From QWQI01 sp964608915 (GTDB lineage: Bacteria; Planctomycetota; Planctomycetia; Isosphaerales; Isosphaeraceae): a DNA stretch of 64,000 bases. The stretch spans positions 1 to 64,000 of the forward strand of contig CAZSQA010000034.1 of NCBI GenBank assembly GCA_964608915.1. Reading direction: 5' to 3'. Positions 16,403 to 26,195 of the stretch are shown in pieces. The notes below the pieces were generated by a model. That model was not told the DNA's origin. It ran no database searches and saw only the letters and a program-made list of their open reading frames with translations. The position numbers and the translations under genes are program-made. How positions within the stretch are numbered: position 1 is the first letter of the stretch; the number at the start of each line of letters is the position of its first letter.

Positions 16403-17419
16403 ATGAAAAGCCAAGATTCCATCGAAGACGACGATGTCGACGACCTCATCGGTCACGCCCTGGGGCTCATCGAAAAGCCGCAAGGCCTTTTCGCCAATTC
16501 GGATTCGGATCGCCCCGGCGCGATGCCGTGTCCTCAGCGAATCGCTCGCATGCGATCGCAAATCGGCCTGCTGGTCAACGACGGATGTGTGCCGCGTGGG
16601 CCAGAACCTCTTAGCCCGCCTGAAGATCTCAGACTCAGAACGCTGAACCGGATTCGCGAGCATCATGCGGTCACGCTCGAATTTCGCGAGCCGTTCGTCG
16701 AAAAACCACGATGGCGGCTGGCGGACGTGGCCGTGGCGGCCTCCGTGCTGTGTGCCGCGTTTCTGGGGTCGCTGCCCGCACTTCAGAATGGCAAAGCCAC
16801 CGCGGCGAACATGGCGTGTTCGTCGAACCTGACCCAGATCTGGCAGGCGGTCGAGCAATACGCCACGACCTACAACGTCTATCCGAACGCTTCGGTCGGG
16901 AACCGGCGGCTTCCGGTCGGGGCCACTCTCGCCCTGATCCGCCATACGGGACACCTGCCCGATTCCGTGCCGCTCACATGCCCCGGCTGTTCTTCGCGTC
17001 TGCAGGCCAGAGAACTGCCGCACTGGAACCAGTTGAGCCAGCAGTCCGAGCAAATGCTGCGTGAATTCACCGCGATGATGACGGAAGTCTACGCCATGCA
17101 TCCCGGGCTGAAAAGCCAGGTCGGAATCCGTCATCTGGAACGTTCGATGATTGATTCCGTGCGCTCGGTCATTCCGATGGCCGGCGATCGTCCGCCGGTC
17201 CTGGGCCGAACCTCGCCAGCCATGGAGAATAGTCCTTCGCACGGCGGTTTCGGCCAGAACATCGTCTTCGCCGATGGACATTCCGCGTTCATGCGGGGGC
17301 GCAGCATCCGCAGCCTGGACAGGGATATCTATGCCAATCGCCAGGGGAACCGCGACGCGGCGATCGACCCCTTCGACATCATCCTCGTGCCGGCCGGTGC
17401 CTGTCTGAACCAGGACTGA
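16403..17419 (+). CDS. Single-pass membrane partner of the ECF sigma factor with DUF1559-like C-terminus
   Basis: A 338-aa protein starting 4 bp after the sigma gene, with GAGG upstream. The acidic cytoplasmic N-terminal part (about 1-105) has no visible HxxxCxxC zinc-anti-sigma motif. One TM follows (about 112-132; VAVAASVLCAAFLGSLPALQ), then a periplasmic region whose CSSNLTQIWQAVEQYATTYN and late NIVFADGHSAFMRG resemble pieces of DUF1559 pseudopilin-like proteins (compare NFVFCDGSVRFIK at 43470-44498). CPGC may be a redox or metal site. The gene order and topology suggest an anti-sigma factor; this is inference, as no known anti-sigma domain is recognisable. Confidence 0.7.
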   Translation: MKSQDSIEDDDVDDLIGHALGLIEKPQGLFANSDSDRPGAMPCPQRIARMRSQIGLLVNDGCVPRGPEPLSPPEDLRLRTLNRIREHHAVTLEFREPFVEKPRWRLADVAVAASVLCAAFLGSLPALQNGKATAANMACSSNLTQIWQAVEQYATTYNVYPNASVGNRRLPVGATLALIRHTGHLPDSVPLTCPGCSSRLQARELPHWNQLSQQSEQMLREFTAMMTEVYAMHPGLKSQVGIRHLERSMIDSVRSVIPMAGDRPPVLGRTSPAMENSPSHGGFGQNIVFADGHSAFMRGRSIRSLDRDIYANRQGNRDAAIDPFDIILVPAGACLNQD

Positions 17420-17593
17420 TTTTTTTCCGCCGACCTGATACGATGATCCGTTCAAGCGGCCTGCGCCCCGATGCGGGGCACAGGCCCGAGAGTCTCACCT
17501 TTGACGCTTCGTGACTCTCCGGATTCTTCCGGCCTTGCGTCTCTGGATCGTGCCGCGTCTCTTCTCCCGTTCTTCGTGGCGAAACCGAAACAC

Positions 17594-18868
17594 ATGCAAG
17601 TCAAACTGGCTTACGACCGTCAGGGACTCGATGTCCGAATCGATCACGATCGCGTAATCGGCCCGCTCGAAATTCAGGCGGCCACGCCGATCGAGGATCC
17701 CGTCGCCGAGATCGCGGCCAGGCTCGCTTCGCCTACCGGAACGGCACCACTTGCCGAACTGGCCAGCGGCAAAACGTCATGCTGTATCGTGATCTGCGAT
17801 ATCACCAGGCCAGTGCCGAACCGGATCATCTCCGAGGCGATGCTGCCGATTCTGGAATCCGCCGGCATCCCGCGAGAGGAGATCTTTTTCCTGGTCGCGA
17901 CCGGCATGCACAGGCCTTCGACCGATGCCGAAAAACGGGAGATGCTCGGCGATGACATCGTCGCGAAGTATCGCGTCGAAGACCATTACGGCACACGTCT
18001 GGAAGAGCACGCCTATCTGGGCACGACCGATCGCGGCATCCCGGCCTGGATCGACAAGCGTTACGTTCAGGCCGACCTGAAAATCACGATGGGGCTGATC
18101 GAGCCGCACCTCATGGCCGGATATTCCGGGGGGCGGAAGCTGATCTGTCCCGGTCTGGCCGCCCTGGAAACCGTCAAAATCTGGCACGGGCCGACTTTGC
18201 TGGAACACCCGAAAGCCGATTGCGGCTACCTCGAAGGCAACCCTGTGCATGAGGAGAACACGAAGATCGCCTTGCTGGCCGGGTGCGATTTCATCGTGAA
18301 TGTCTCTATCGATTCAGCCCGCCGAATCACTTCGGTGCATGCCGGGGATATGATCGAAGCCTTCCATGAAGGTGTCCGATTCGTCGAAAAGATCGTCAAG
18401 GTGCCGGTGCGGGAACCCGTCGATATTGTCGTGACGAGTTCCGCGGGTTATCCGCTTGATACGACTTTCTATCAGGCTGTCAAAGGACTTACGGGGGCTC
18501 TGCCGATCGTGAAGGAAGGCGGTACGATCATCATCGCGGCAGGTCTGAAGGAAGGGATCGGCAGTCCGGAATTCTGTTCCCTCTTCGAAGAGAACGCTGA
18601 CCTCGACCAGTTCATGCACCGGATTCTCGGCAAGGATTATTTCGTGATGGACCAGTGGCAGCTCGAGGAGCTGGCCAAGGTGCGGCGCAAAGCCCGTGTG
18701 AAGATCGTCAGCGGCGGGCTACCGGCTGAGGTTCTGGCGAAGCTTTTCGTCGAACCGGCTGCGAGCGTCGAATCCGCTCTGGTCGATTCGATCGCCGAAT
18801 ATGGCCCCGAAGCGACCGTCGCCGTCATCCCTAAAGGGCCTTACGTTCTGCCTGTTCTCACAGGCTGA
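17594..18868 (+). CDS. larA: LarA-like lactate racemase family protein (DUF2088)
   Basis: A 424-aa cytoplasmic protein of the nickel-dependent lactate racemase family. It carries the signatures of the nickel-pincer cofactor site: ATGMHRP (conserved His), IEPHLMAGYSGG (His) and SGGRKLICPG, whose Lys is the expected cofactor attachment residue. DITRPVPNRI near the N-terminus is also typical. The start ATG 17594 (MQVKLAYDRQ) is preferred over upstream options that lack family similarity. No larB, larC or larE cofactor genes occur in this window. Family members act on several 2-hydroxy acids, so the substrate (lactate, malate or other) is open. Confidence 0.85.
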   Translation: MQVKLAYDRQGLDVRIDHDRVIGPLEIQAATPIEDPVAEIAARLASPTGTAPLAELASGKTSCCIVICDITRPVPNRIISEAMLPILESAGIPREEIFFLVATGMHRPSTDAEKREMLGDDIVAKYRVEDHYGTRLEEHAYLGTTDRGIPAWIDKRYVQADLKITMGLIEPHLMAGYSGGRKLICPGLAALETVKIWHGPTLLEHPKADCGYLEGNPVHEENTKIALLAGCDFIVNVSIDSARRITSVHAGDMIEAFHEGVRFVEKIVKVPVREPVDIVVTSSAGYPLDTTFYQAVKGLTGALPIVKEGGTIIIAAGLKEGIGSPEFCSLFEENADLDQFMHRILGKDYFVMDQWQLEELAKVRRKARVKIVSGGLPAEVLAKLFVEPAASVESALVDSIAEYGPEATVAVIPKGPYVLPVLTG

Positions 18869-18948
18869 CGTTCCGACTCGGGACGGAATTGGCCTCGTCC
18901 GCGAATCGATTCGTCATCGGAATTCCGGATCGACAGGGGGATCGCTCG

Positions 18949-19650
18949 ATGTGCGGCCGCTATACGCTCGCTTCGAAAGTCTCCGACCTGCGGGATTTGA
19001 TCGATTTTCACGACGACGCCCTGCCCGATGACTTCGTGGCCCGTTTCAACATCGCGCCGACCCAGGACGTTCTGATCCTCAGACGTGAAAAAGACCATCA
19101 CCGGCCGATGCCGGTCATGGTGCGCTGGGGCCTGGTGCCATTCTGGTCCGACGATCCGAAGATCGGGAGCCGGATGATCAACGCCCGTTCCGAAACCGTG
19201 GTCGAAAAGCCGGCATTTCGTGCCGCCTTGAAATATCGCCGATGTCTGATTCCGGCCGATGGTTTTTACGAATGGCATCGGTCGGTCGACAGCAAAACCA
19301 AAACCCCCTACTGGATCCATCGCCCGGACCGCAAGCCTTTCGCGATCGCGGGTTTGTGGGAATCCTGGAATAAGTCCGGCACAGGCCCCCTGGAAACCTG
19401 CACGATTCTCACGACCGGCCCGAACGCACTCATGGGCATGATTCACGACCGCATGCCCGTCATCCTGCAGCCGCGGGATTTCGACCGATGGCTCAGCACG
19501 CCGCCCGAAGATGCCCCGTCGCTCGCCGATCTGCTCGCCCCTGCCCCTGACGACTTTCTCGAAGCCTGGCCCGTCAGTACGAAAGTCAACAGCCCCGCGA
19601 CCGACAGGCCGGATTTGATCGACCCGATCGGCGAAAGTCGGCTCGGATGA
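18949..19650 (+). CDS. SRAP-domain protein (YedK/HMCES family)
   Basis: A 233-aa protein beginning MCGRYTLAS, with AGGGGG about 8 nt before the ATG. After Met removal Cys2 is the nucleophile that crosslinks to abasic sites in single-stranded DNA. Other family residues are visible: NIAPTQ, MINARSETV (Asn), GFYEWH (Glu) and MIHDRMPVIL (His). The role is protection of abasic sites at replication forks. It follows the LarA-like gene by about 80 bp without obvious functional link. A strong hairpin 46 bp past its stop may terminate transcription from both sides. Confidence 0.93.
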   Translation: MCGRYTLASKVSDLRDLIDFHDDALPDDFVARFNIAPTQDVLILRREKDHHRPMPVMVRWGLVPFWSDDPKIGSRMINARSETVVEKPAFRAALKYRRCLIPADGFYEWHRSVDSKTKTPYWIHRPDRKPFAIAGLWESWNKSGTGPLETCTILTTGPNALMGMIHDRMPVILQPRDFDRWLSTPPEDAPSLADLLAPAPDDFLEAWPVSTKVNSPATDRPDLIDPIGESRLG

Positions 19651-19695
19651 TCAATTAGAAATCCGGAACGCGTTCTCTCCCTTGAGGATGAAAGA

Positions 19696-19728
19696 AAAGA
19701 GCCCCGGCCTTTGGAACCGGGGCTCTTT
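19696..19728 (-). terminator. Terminator of the protease gene (possibly bidirectional)
   Basis: Twelve-bp stem AAAGAGCCCCGG with its complement and a 9-nt loop. On the minus strand the stem runs into TTTCTTTC. It lies 35 bp past the protease stop and 46 bp past the convergent SRAP gene. Confidence 0.85.
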
Positions 19729-19762
19729 CGATGATACCGTGACACGATTCCGTGAGGACGAG

Positions 19763-22727
19763 TCAGTTCGTGCGCGTGATCTTCTTCGATCGGGTAAGCC
19801 ATTCGCCGAGTACGACGTCAAGCGCGGGAACGGGAGAGGCAATGATGTCGGAAGGCATGGAAAGAGTACCTTCTTCGAACCCATTGCCGCCGTTGTTGCC
19901 TCTGGCGCCGCCGCTGCTGAGAGGATCATCGTTCACGATCGTGATCACGGCCTGGTCACGTGTCAGAATGATCCCGTCCGAGGGTTTGCTCAGCGTCAGG
20001 AAAAAGTTCTCGTCGAATTCGAAGGTCTTGTCGCCCTTGATCCGGACCGAGACGATGCCGGATGTCTGACCTGCCGGTATCGTCAGAATGCCGGCAGTCG
20101 CTTCGAAGTCGCTCGTATTGCCCCTTGAACTCGCGGAGCCTTCGCTCGTCGCGAACATCACTGTGATGTCTTTGGCCATAGGTTCGCTAAGGCTGACGAC
20201 GATGTCCATCGGCGACCAGCCGGAGTTTCCTTCGAGGATCTGCACATCGGCGACCGACATTTCGATCGCGAGTGCATCGTCGTTGACGATCGTACCTGTG
20301 GCCGTGGCGTTCGCGATGGTGGCGTTCCCGGAGGGGTTCGATAAGGTCAGGCGGAACGTTTCGTCGGCTTCGTAAGCCGTATCGCCCAGAACGGGCACTG
20401 NNNNNNNNNNNNNNNNNNNNNNNNNNNNNNNNNNNNNNNNNNNNNNNNNNNNNNNNNNNNNNNNNNNNNNNNNNNNNNNNNNNNNNNNNNNNNNNNNNNN
20501 AGACATTGCTGAGAGCGACGTTGAAGACGAGCGTGGAAGTGCCGGAGTTGCCTTCGACCTTCGAGGCGTTGGTGATCGAAAGAGACGGCACAGGGGCAGC
20601 ATCGTCGTTGACGATCGTCCCTGTGGCCGTGGCGTTCGCGATGGTGGCGTTCCCGGAGGGGTTCGATAACGTCAGGCGGAACGTTTCGTCGGCTTCGTAA
20701 TCGGTGTCGCCCAGAATCGGCACGGCGATGGTGGCCGAAGTCGTACCGGCCGAGATCGTGATCGTGCCGGATGCCGCGACGTAATCGATCCCGGATGTGG
20801 CCGTGAGATTCGAGGTGGCGTATTGGAACGTCACCGGGGAGTCGGCCGGATTGGAGATCGACACCGTGAACGCCATGTTCGAAGTGCCCGAATTCCCCTC
20901 GATCAGCCGGGTGTCGGAGATCGAGACGCCGGGTTTCGCGTCGTCGTTGAGGATCGTGCCCGTGGCTTCGCTATCGGTAAGCGTGCCGTTGGTCACGGAC
21001 GAAAGTGCCAGGCGAATCGTTTCGTTCGATTCGTAGACATTGTCGCCCAAAATCGTTACGGCGATCGTGCCGGACGTCGCTCCGGCCGGGATGGTGAGAG
21101 TGCCCGAGGCGGCCGTGTAATCCGAACCTGCCAGAGCCGTGCCGTTCGAAGTCGCGAAAGAAACTGTGACGGGTTGGGCAGATGCGGCTGAGAGACTGAC
21201 CGTGAAGACGAGATTCGAGGTGCCCGAGTTACCTTCGTTTTTCGAAACGTCGGCGACCGACACGCCGGGAATTTGTGGGTTCGGGTTCCACGAGGCGAGA
21301 TTGATCGCTGAGAAGACGTTGAGTCTGCCGCCGGTCGCGACTTTGCCGGTCAGCGAACTCGTGGGCGTGGCCGAGGCAAGGATCGCCCCGCGGAGCTGCT
21401 CAGCGGTCGCGGCCGGATAAATGGATTTGAGCAGGGCGATCGACCCTGTCACATGCGGCGTGGCCATGGACGTACCGTTGTAGGAACCGTACGTATTTGT
21501 GGGCAGGCTCGAATAGATATTCTCGCCCGGGGCGGCGATGTCCACGCGTGTCGAGCCGTAATTGGAGAAACTCGCGAGACTTCCGGAACTCGTGATCGCA
21601 GCGACGGAGATGACGCCTTCGTAGCTTGCGGCCGTTGTCGTACCGACGTTGACGAGCGTCGAATAGCTTGAGGGATAATAAGCCGTCGCGTCGGTGTTCG
21701 AGGCATTGTTGCCCGCGGCCGCGACGAACAGAATGTCCGCCTTGGCGGCGCGAATGATCGCGGCATTCATGGCCGATGAATAGCTGCCCCCGCCCCAGGA
21801 ATTGTTCGTGGCGGCGATGTTCAGCCCATGGCGGACCTTCAGGTCCGTGATGTAGTCGATGGCCCGGATCGCGTTCGTCGTCGTTCCACTGTTGCCGGAG
21901 ATGAACTTGGCGACGATCATCGTCACCTGCCAGTTCACGCCGGCCACGCCGATTCCGTTACCGCCGGAGCCACCGATCGTGCCCGCCACGTGCGTTCCGT
22001 GCGAGTCGCTCGTGGAGTCGTAGACCGTTCGGTCGTTGGCCGCGAAGTCCCAGCCGTTGGCATCGTCGACGAATCCGTTGCCGTCGTTGTCGATTCCGTC
22101 GACCGGATCGTATGGATTCACCCAGATATTGGCCGCCAGATCCGGATGGGCGATCTGCACGCCGGTATCGATGATGCCGACGTAAACCGATCGGGAGCCT
22201 GTGTATCCGGCATTCCAGGCGTTTTCCGCATGAATCCCGTTGGCGTTCGTCGTGCCGGCGGGACCGACGTTCGTCGGCGAATCGCTGCCTTCCATTCCCC
22301 ACAGGATGCCGCTGGTGTAGTAAGGGTCGTTGGAAACACCGGATAGGGAGAGAATCTGGTTCGGTTCCGCGAATTCCACGCCAGGCTGGGCCGATAGATA
22401 TTCGATCGCGGCTTGCGTCGTCATGCCCGCGGGCACTTTGACCAGCTCGATCATGCCCTCACCCATGTTCAGACGCTGGGCACTGTCGACTTCGTCGAGC
22501 AGGCCGAAGCCGGCGTTGGCCCGGTTCGCGGCCCGTGTCTGAACGTTAGCATCGGGGCGATACTGAACGAGAATTTCGTCAGCGATCGTGCCCACCGTGC
22601 TCATCACGTCAGCCAGCACCGTACGGTCTTCCAGCCGGTCGAACGGCGTAAAGTAGCGCTTGGCCGAACGGGACAAAACGCGACGGACGGATCTGCCCGA
22701 AGCGGTACGTTTCGAAACTCGCATCAT
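19763..22727 (-). CDS. Secreted subtilisin-like (S8) serine protease with Calx-beta repeats, split by assembly gap
   Basis: An exported S8 protease. ATG 22727 has AGGAG 9 nt upstream; a GTG at 22784 is possible. The N-terminus carries the planctomycete LEDRTVLAD motif. The protease domain has the full triad: Asp (YVGIIDTGVQ), His (SHGTHVAGT) and Ser (GTSMATPHV), with the oxyanion Asn in AAAGNN. Four Calx-beta modules follow, each ending in IVNDD or ILNDD. The third is interrupted by the 100 Ns. The two flanks are in different frames across the placeholder; the true gap must be a multiple of 3, and about 123 bp would restore one module. It ends GEWLTRSKKITRTN before a terminator. Confidence 0.88.
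20401..20500. other. Assembly gap (100 Ns)
   Basis: A placeholder run of unknown bases inside the third Calx-beta module. About 115 bp on its left (20281-20400) are nearly identical to 20610-20725 on its right, so the break is best explained by a near-identical tandem repeat that the assembler could not resolve. Confidence 0.98.
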
Positions 22728-23476
22728 TCCCTGTCGCTCCTGCGGAATCACGGTGTCTTGTCGCTGTGCCGGTTGGGAAGCCACGATCTTAGCGATTTCG
22801 AAATCGACATCACAAGCGAAATTTCGGAATTCAAGTGAGGGTGTACGTATATGTCGGTGCAGAAATGTTCCTGCGAATTCATGAAATCATAACCTGATCG
22901 AGCAGCGCGACTAGCGAAAAATGACGAATAGATCCGAATCGGCGGCCCAGCCGTTTTCGGCGCGCTCGCTTCGTCCGGAAATCGAATTGTCGCGGGATCG
23001 GTGATTTCGAATGATCGACCGATCCATGACGAGACCATCATGGTCACGTATGTATCCTTCGTGCCGTTGCGTACAGTCGTATGTATTCGATTGGAGCCTG
23101 ATCAGGCTCGTCGAAGATTGTATTGTTTCGTTCGCGAAAATCCAACCGCTGTTGACGAAATACGACTCGTTTTCGTTCGGGTCGCTTTTCGAACCGCCGT
23201 CAGAATCCGGAAATGCCTCACGATTCGTATCACGGATTCCTCGTCGAGGCCTGTGCGAGTGTCGCTTACAGGACTCAGTCGGAACCTCGTTCCGGCCGGT
23301 GGGCCTGCCGCGGCGTTCCTCCGCCTTGTTTTTGTTGCCTTCCACCATTCGATTCCGGAAGATATCTTGCGTACTGGCGGGGCTGGCCTCGGAATGCTCA
23401 GGTACGCTCAGGCGTTCGCTTTCTCACCATTCGCCAGTCGACGCAGGGTCACATCGAGCCTGGAGGTCCATGTGCC
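22728..23476. other. Long divergent spacer
   Basis: About 750 bp between the protease (minus) and the DUF1080 gene (plus). It is AT-richer near 22790-23000. Several open frames cross it but none shows a signal sequence, family motif or ribosome-binding site. I see no gene, remnant or strong hairpin here. Confidence 0.4.
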
Positions 23477-24184
23477 ATGAAACGTGCCCGAACGGCGGTC
23501 CTTGCCGAAACCTTTGCCCGCAGATCGTTTATCGACATCGCCGCGAGATCGATCGCCGCAGGCTGTGTTGGTCGGTACATCCTGTCGACTGCGGCTTTGA
23601 GTCAAGACGCTGGCGAGCCCCCTGCCGGGAAGGCGGCGAACCTTTTTCAGAGCGATTCGCTCGATGGCTGGAAGCCGACCGATTTCTTCCGCCCCGGAGA
23701 GGTTACGATTCGCGAAGGTGTCGTCACACTCGGCAAAGGGAGCCCGATGACGGGTGTCACTTATGCTCGTAAGTCGCTTGCATTCAGAAACTTCGAGCTT
23801 TCATACGAGGCCCGTCGAACGGACGGCGACGACTTTTTCGCGGCGGCGACCTTCCCGGTCGATGGGGGGCACCTGACGTTCGTCAACGGCGGATGGAGCG
23901 GCAATGTGACCGGGCTTTCCTCGATCGACGGCGCCGATGCCTCGGAGAACGAAACTGCCACGCGTTTCGAGTTCGAGAACGGACGCTGGTATCGATTCGT
24001 GATCCACGTGAAAGGCCGAAAAGTTAATGTGACGATCGACGGCAAACAGGTCGTCGACTTCGACGGGACCGACCGCTCCCTGCGCACCAGGGTCGAGTCA
24101 CGCCCCTCGGAGCCCCTCGGATTCGCCAGCTTCGGCTGCACAGGTCAGATCCGCGCTGCCAGGATCAAGGAAATCGGCGACTGA
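23477..24184 (+). CDS. DUF1080 (3-keto-disaccharide hydrolase-like) exported protein
   Basis: A 235-aa protein with GGAGGT 9 nt before the ATG. The N-terminus (RRSFIDIAARSIAAGCVGRY, about 15-34) looks like a Tat-type signal. From about residue 60 a concanavalin-like beta-jellyroll of the DUF1080 family follows (LFQSDSLDGWKPTDFF, FRNFELSYEARRT, RWYRFVIHVKGRKVNVTIDG, GFASFGCTGQIRAARIKEI). Such domains bind or cleave carbohydrate, and are very abundant in planctomycetes. The following membrane protein starts 60 bp downstream on the same strand, so an operon is likely. Confidence 0.85.
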   Translation: MKRARTAVLAETFARRSFIDIAARSIAAGCVGRYILSTAALSQDAGEPPAGKAANLFQSDSLDGWKPTDFFRPGEVTIREGVVTLGKGSPMTGVTYARKSLAFRNFELSYEARRTDGDDFFAAATFPVDGGHLTFVNGGWSGNVTGLSSIDGADASENETATRFEFENGRWYRFVIHVKGRKVNVTIDGKQVVDFDGTDRSLRTRVESRPSEPLGFASFGCTGQIRAARIKEIGD

Positions 24185-24244
24185 ATCGATTCCCGTGATC
24201 GCTCGATCGCTTGATCCAATTTTCCTGAAAGAGATCTTCCGCCG

Positions 24245-25507
24245 ATGTTCGACCGCAGACGCTTCCTGATTCTGTCCACCATCGCCGGTTCCCTCGGCTG
24301 GGGGCTGCGCGGCACCATCGGTGGCGGTTCGGTCGGGGCCATGATTCCTGGCACCATGCTGGCCCTGTGCCTTGGCTGGCGGTTCGGCCTCGGCGGCGTT
24401 CGGCTGGGTGTTTTCGCAGCCTGGACATCCCTCGGCTTCGGCCTGGGCGGGCAGGAGACCTACGGGCAGACGATCGGCCTTTTGCGAAATTGGGACACAG
24501 CCGCCTGGGGCATGCTGGGGCTGACGATCAAGGGTGCCGTGTGGGCTCTCGGTGCGGCGCTGCTCATATGGATCGACTCCGACAAAGAGTGCCGCCATCA
24601 TAAAGCCCGAAGCTGGGGGGCCCTGCTCCTCCTGACGGTTTTCACACTGATCGGCTGGCAGGTGGTCGATGTGCCCCGGCTCATCTATTTTTCCGACCCC
24701 GTGAACAAACCCCGTGAGGAAGTCTGGTTCGGCCAGTTCCTCGGGCCGGTCGTCGCCGCGGCCTATCTGGCGATCTTTTCCGCCAACCGGTCCGAAATGT
24801 TCCGGTTTCTGGGCAAAGGCACCCTGGCCGGCGCAGTGGGCTTCGGGGGAGGTTCGCTGTGGCTCCTGATGGGCCTGCATTTGCCCGACCCCTGGCACAA
24901 GGGGTCGTGGTGGAAGATGATGGAATTCAGCTTCGGCGCATGCCTTGGCCTGGGCTTCGCTCTGGCTTCGAAACATCTGCCGCTGAAATCCGATTCGAAA
25001 TTAACGATCGTTCCCCGCACGACCGTGCCCGGCACGATCCTGGCGGCCATCGTACTGATCGCAGCCGCATTTGAGGCCAATTATTCATGGGGCTTTCGCA
25101 TGAATTTCACGGTGATCGTGCTCGTGCTGCTCTTGATCGTCTGCCTGATGCCAGAACTGGCATGGCACGTGGCCCTCAGCTTCACGATCGTCGGATTCGT
25201 TTATGACATTCTCGAAGCTCTGAACGAAGCGAAACGGTATGAGTTGCAATATGAGCACATGTTGCTTGTCATTCTGATCGCCGTACTGGTGGTCGATCAG
25301 GTCACGCGCTATGCCGGTTCGAAACCGCTGCGGCTTTTGCTGTTCCTGACCCTTGCGGCTTCTGGCGACTATCTGGTGCAGACGCAGCTTTTCACGAGGG
25401 AAGGCTTCGTGGTGCCGCTGATCTTCACGCTGGAGACCGTGGCCGTGGTCGTGCTCTGCCTGTTGCCGGAAGGCACGCATCCGACCGAATTGCTGCCTGG
25501 AGATTGA
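24245..25507 (+). CDS. Polytopic membrane protein of unknown function
   Basis: A 420-aa protein with about ten to twelve hydrophobic segments and few charged residues. It begins MFDRRRFLILSTIAG, has glycine-rich stretches near the start (WGLRGTIGGGSVGAMIPGTM, FGLGGQETYGQTIGLLRNWD), and contains no domain I can name. Co-orientation and a 60-bp gap to the DUF1080 gene suggest a joint role, perhaps in handling extracellular sugar derivatives, but this is only contextual. A perfect 16-nt palindrome follows the stop. Confidence 0.75.
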   Translation: MFDRRRFLILSTIAGSLGWGLRGTIGGGSVGAMIPGTMLALCLGWRFGLGGVRLGVFAAWTSLGFGLGGQETYGQTIGLLRNWDTAAWGMLGLTIKGAVWALGAALLIWIDSDKECRHHKARSWGALLLLTVFTLIGWQVVDVPRLIYFSDPVNKPREEVWFGQFLGPVVAAAYLAIFSANRSEMFRFLGKGTLAGAVGFGGGSLWLLMGLHLPDPWHKGSWWKMMEFSFGACLGLGFALASKHLPLKSDSKLTIVPRTTVPGTILAAIVLIAAAFEANYSWGFRMNFTVIVLVLLLIVCLMPELAWHVALSFTIVGFVYDILEALNEAKRYELQYEHMLLVILIAVLVVDQVTRYAGSKPLRLLLFLTLAASGDYLVQTQLFTREGFVVPLIFTLETVAVVVLCLLPEGTHPTELLPGD

Positions 25508-25514
25508 AACCCGA

Positions 25515-25530
25515 GAGCTCGATCGAGCTC
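25515..25530. promoter_or_regulatory. Perfect 16-nt palindrome
   Basis: GAGCTCGATCGAGCTC is fully self-complementary. It lies 8 bp after the membrane-protein stop and 35 bp before the next start. It could be an operator or a hairpin; there is no U-rich tail, so termination is unlikely. Confidence 0.3.
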
Positions 25531-25564
25531 AGATCGATTTCGGTAATGCACTTAGAGGAATTCG

Positions 25565-26026
25565 ATGGCGATTTTACGGGAATTGAAAGAAGCGATTCGT
25601 GAATCGATCTCGATACACGTCGAATTTTCCGGACGGCCCCGCAAGATCGTCTATCGGGAATTGACTCCCGATATGATCGCCGCCGCAAGCCGGAAAAAGG
25701 AAAAGTTGCGGCAAGCCGAGGTGAAGGCATATCAACGGGTGATGCTCACATTCCTGGGCTTTCCCATCGTCATGATCTTACTCCACCCGATCTTGCCGGA
25801 TGTGCTCAATGGCCTTCTGATGCTCGTCTTTCCATGTGTCTTCACCTATTTCGTCGTGTACGTGGGGGTCGAAACGAATCGACACCGGTATTTTCGCTGT
25901 CCACGTTGCGGCAGCATCTTTCGTGATTTCCATAAGATATTCCCGGATAAGGATCGATGCCGGGTTTGTGGGCTCGACCTGTCGCTTCGAGCGATCGGAC
26001 AGAATCAGGATCTGGAGTCGCCTTGA
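25565..26026 (+). CDS. Small membrane protein with C-terminal zinc ribbon (family member 1)
   Basis: A 153-aa protein with GAGGA 5 nt before the ATG. A charged N-terminal half (about 1-60) is followed by two close TM helices (about 62-82 and 86-105) and a C-terminal CPRCGS...CRVCGL zinc ribbon (about 117-142; two CxxC pairs). The ribbon after two membrane helices, RYFRCPRCGSIF, is shared with the next two plus-strand genes. The N-terminal domain of those two is lacking here. Function unknown; the ribbon probably faces the cytoplasm. Confidence 0.75.
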   Translation: MAILRELKEAIRESISIHVEFSGRPRKIVYRELTPDMIAAASRKKEKLRQAEVKAYQRVMLTFLGFPIVMILLHPILPDVLNGLLMLVFPCVFTYFVVYVGVETNRHRYFRCPRCGSIFRDFHKIFPDKDRCRVCGLDLSLRAIGQNQDLESP

Positions 26027-26195
26027 GCGTTCGGGCATTGCCCATGCGATATTCAGGCACGATCGCTTCGAAATCGGGATACCCGGGCTTCGTTGGCATC
26101 ATACGACCTTCGGCCGGTCACTGGCGTTCTCTCCGCATTCGGAATAGGATCGATGATCTCGATCGCAACGGCTGATAGGAATTCGCTCGGCAACG

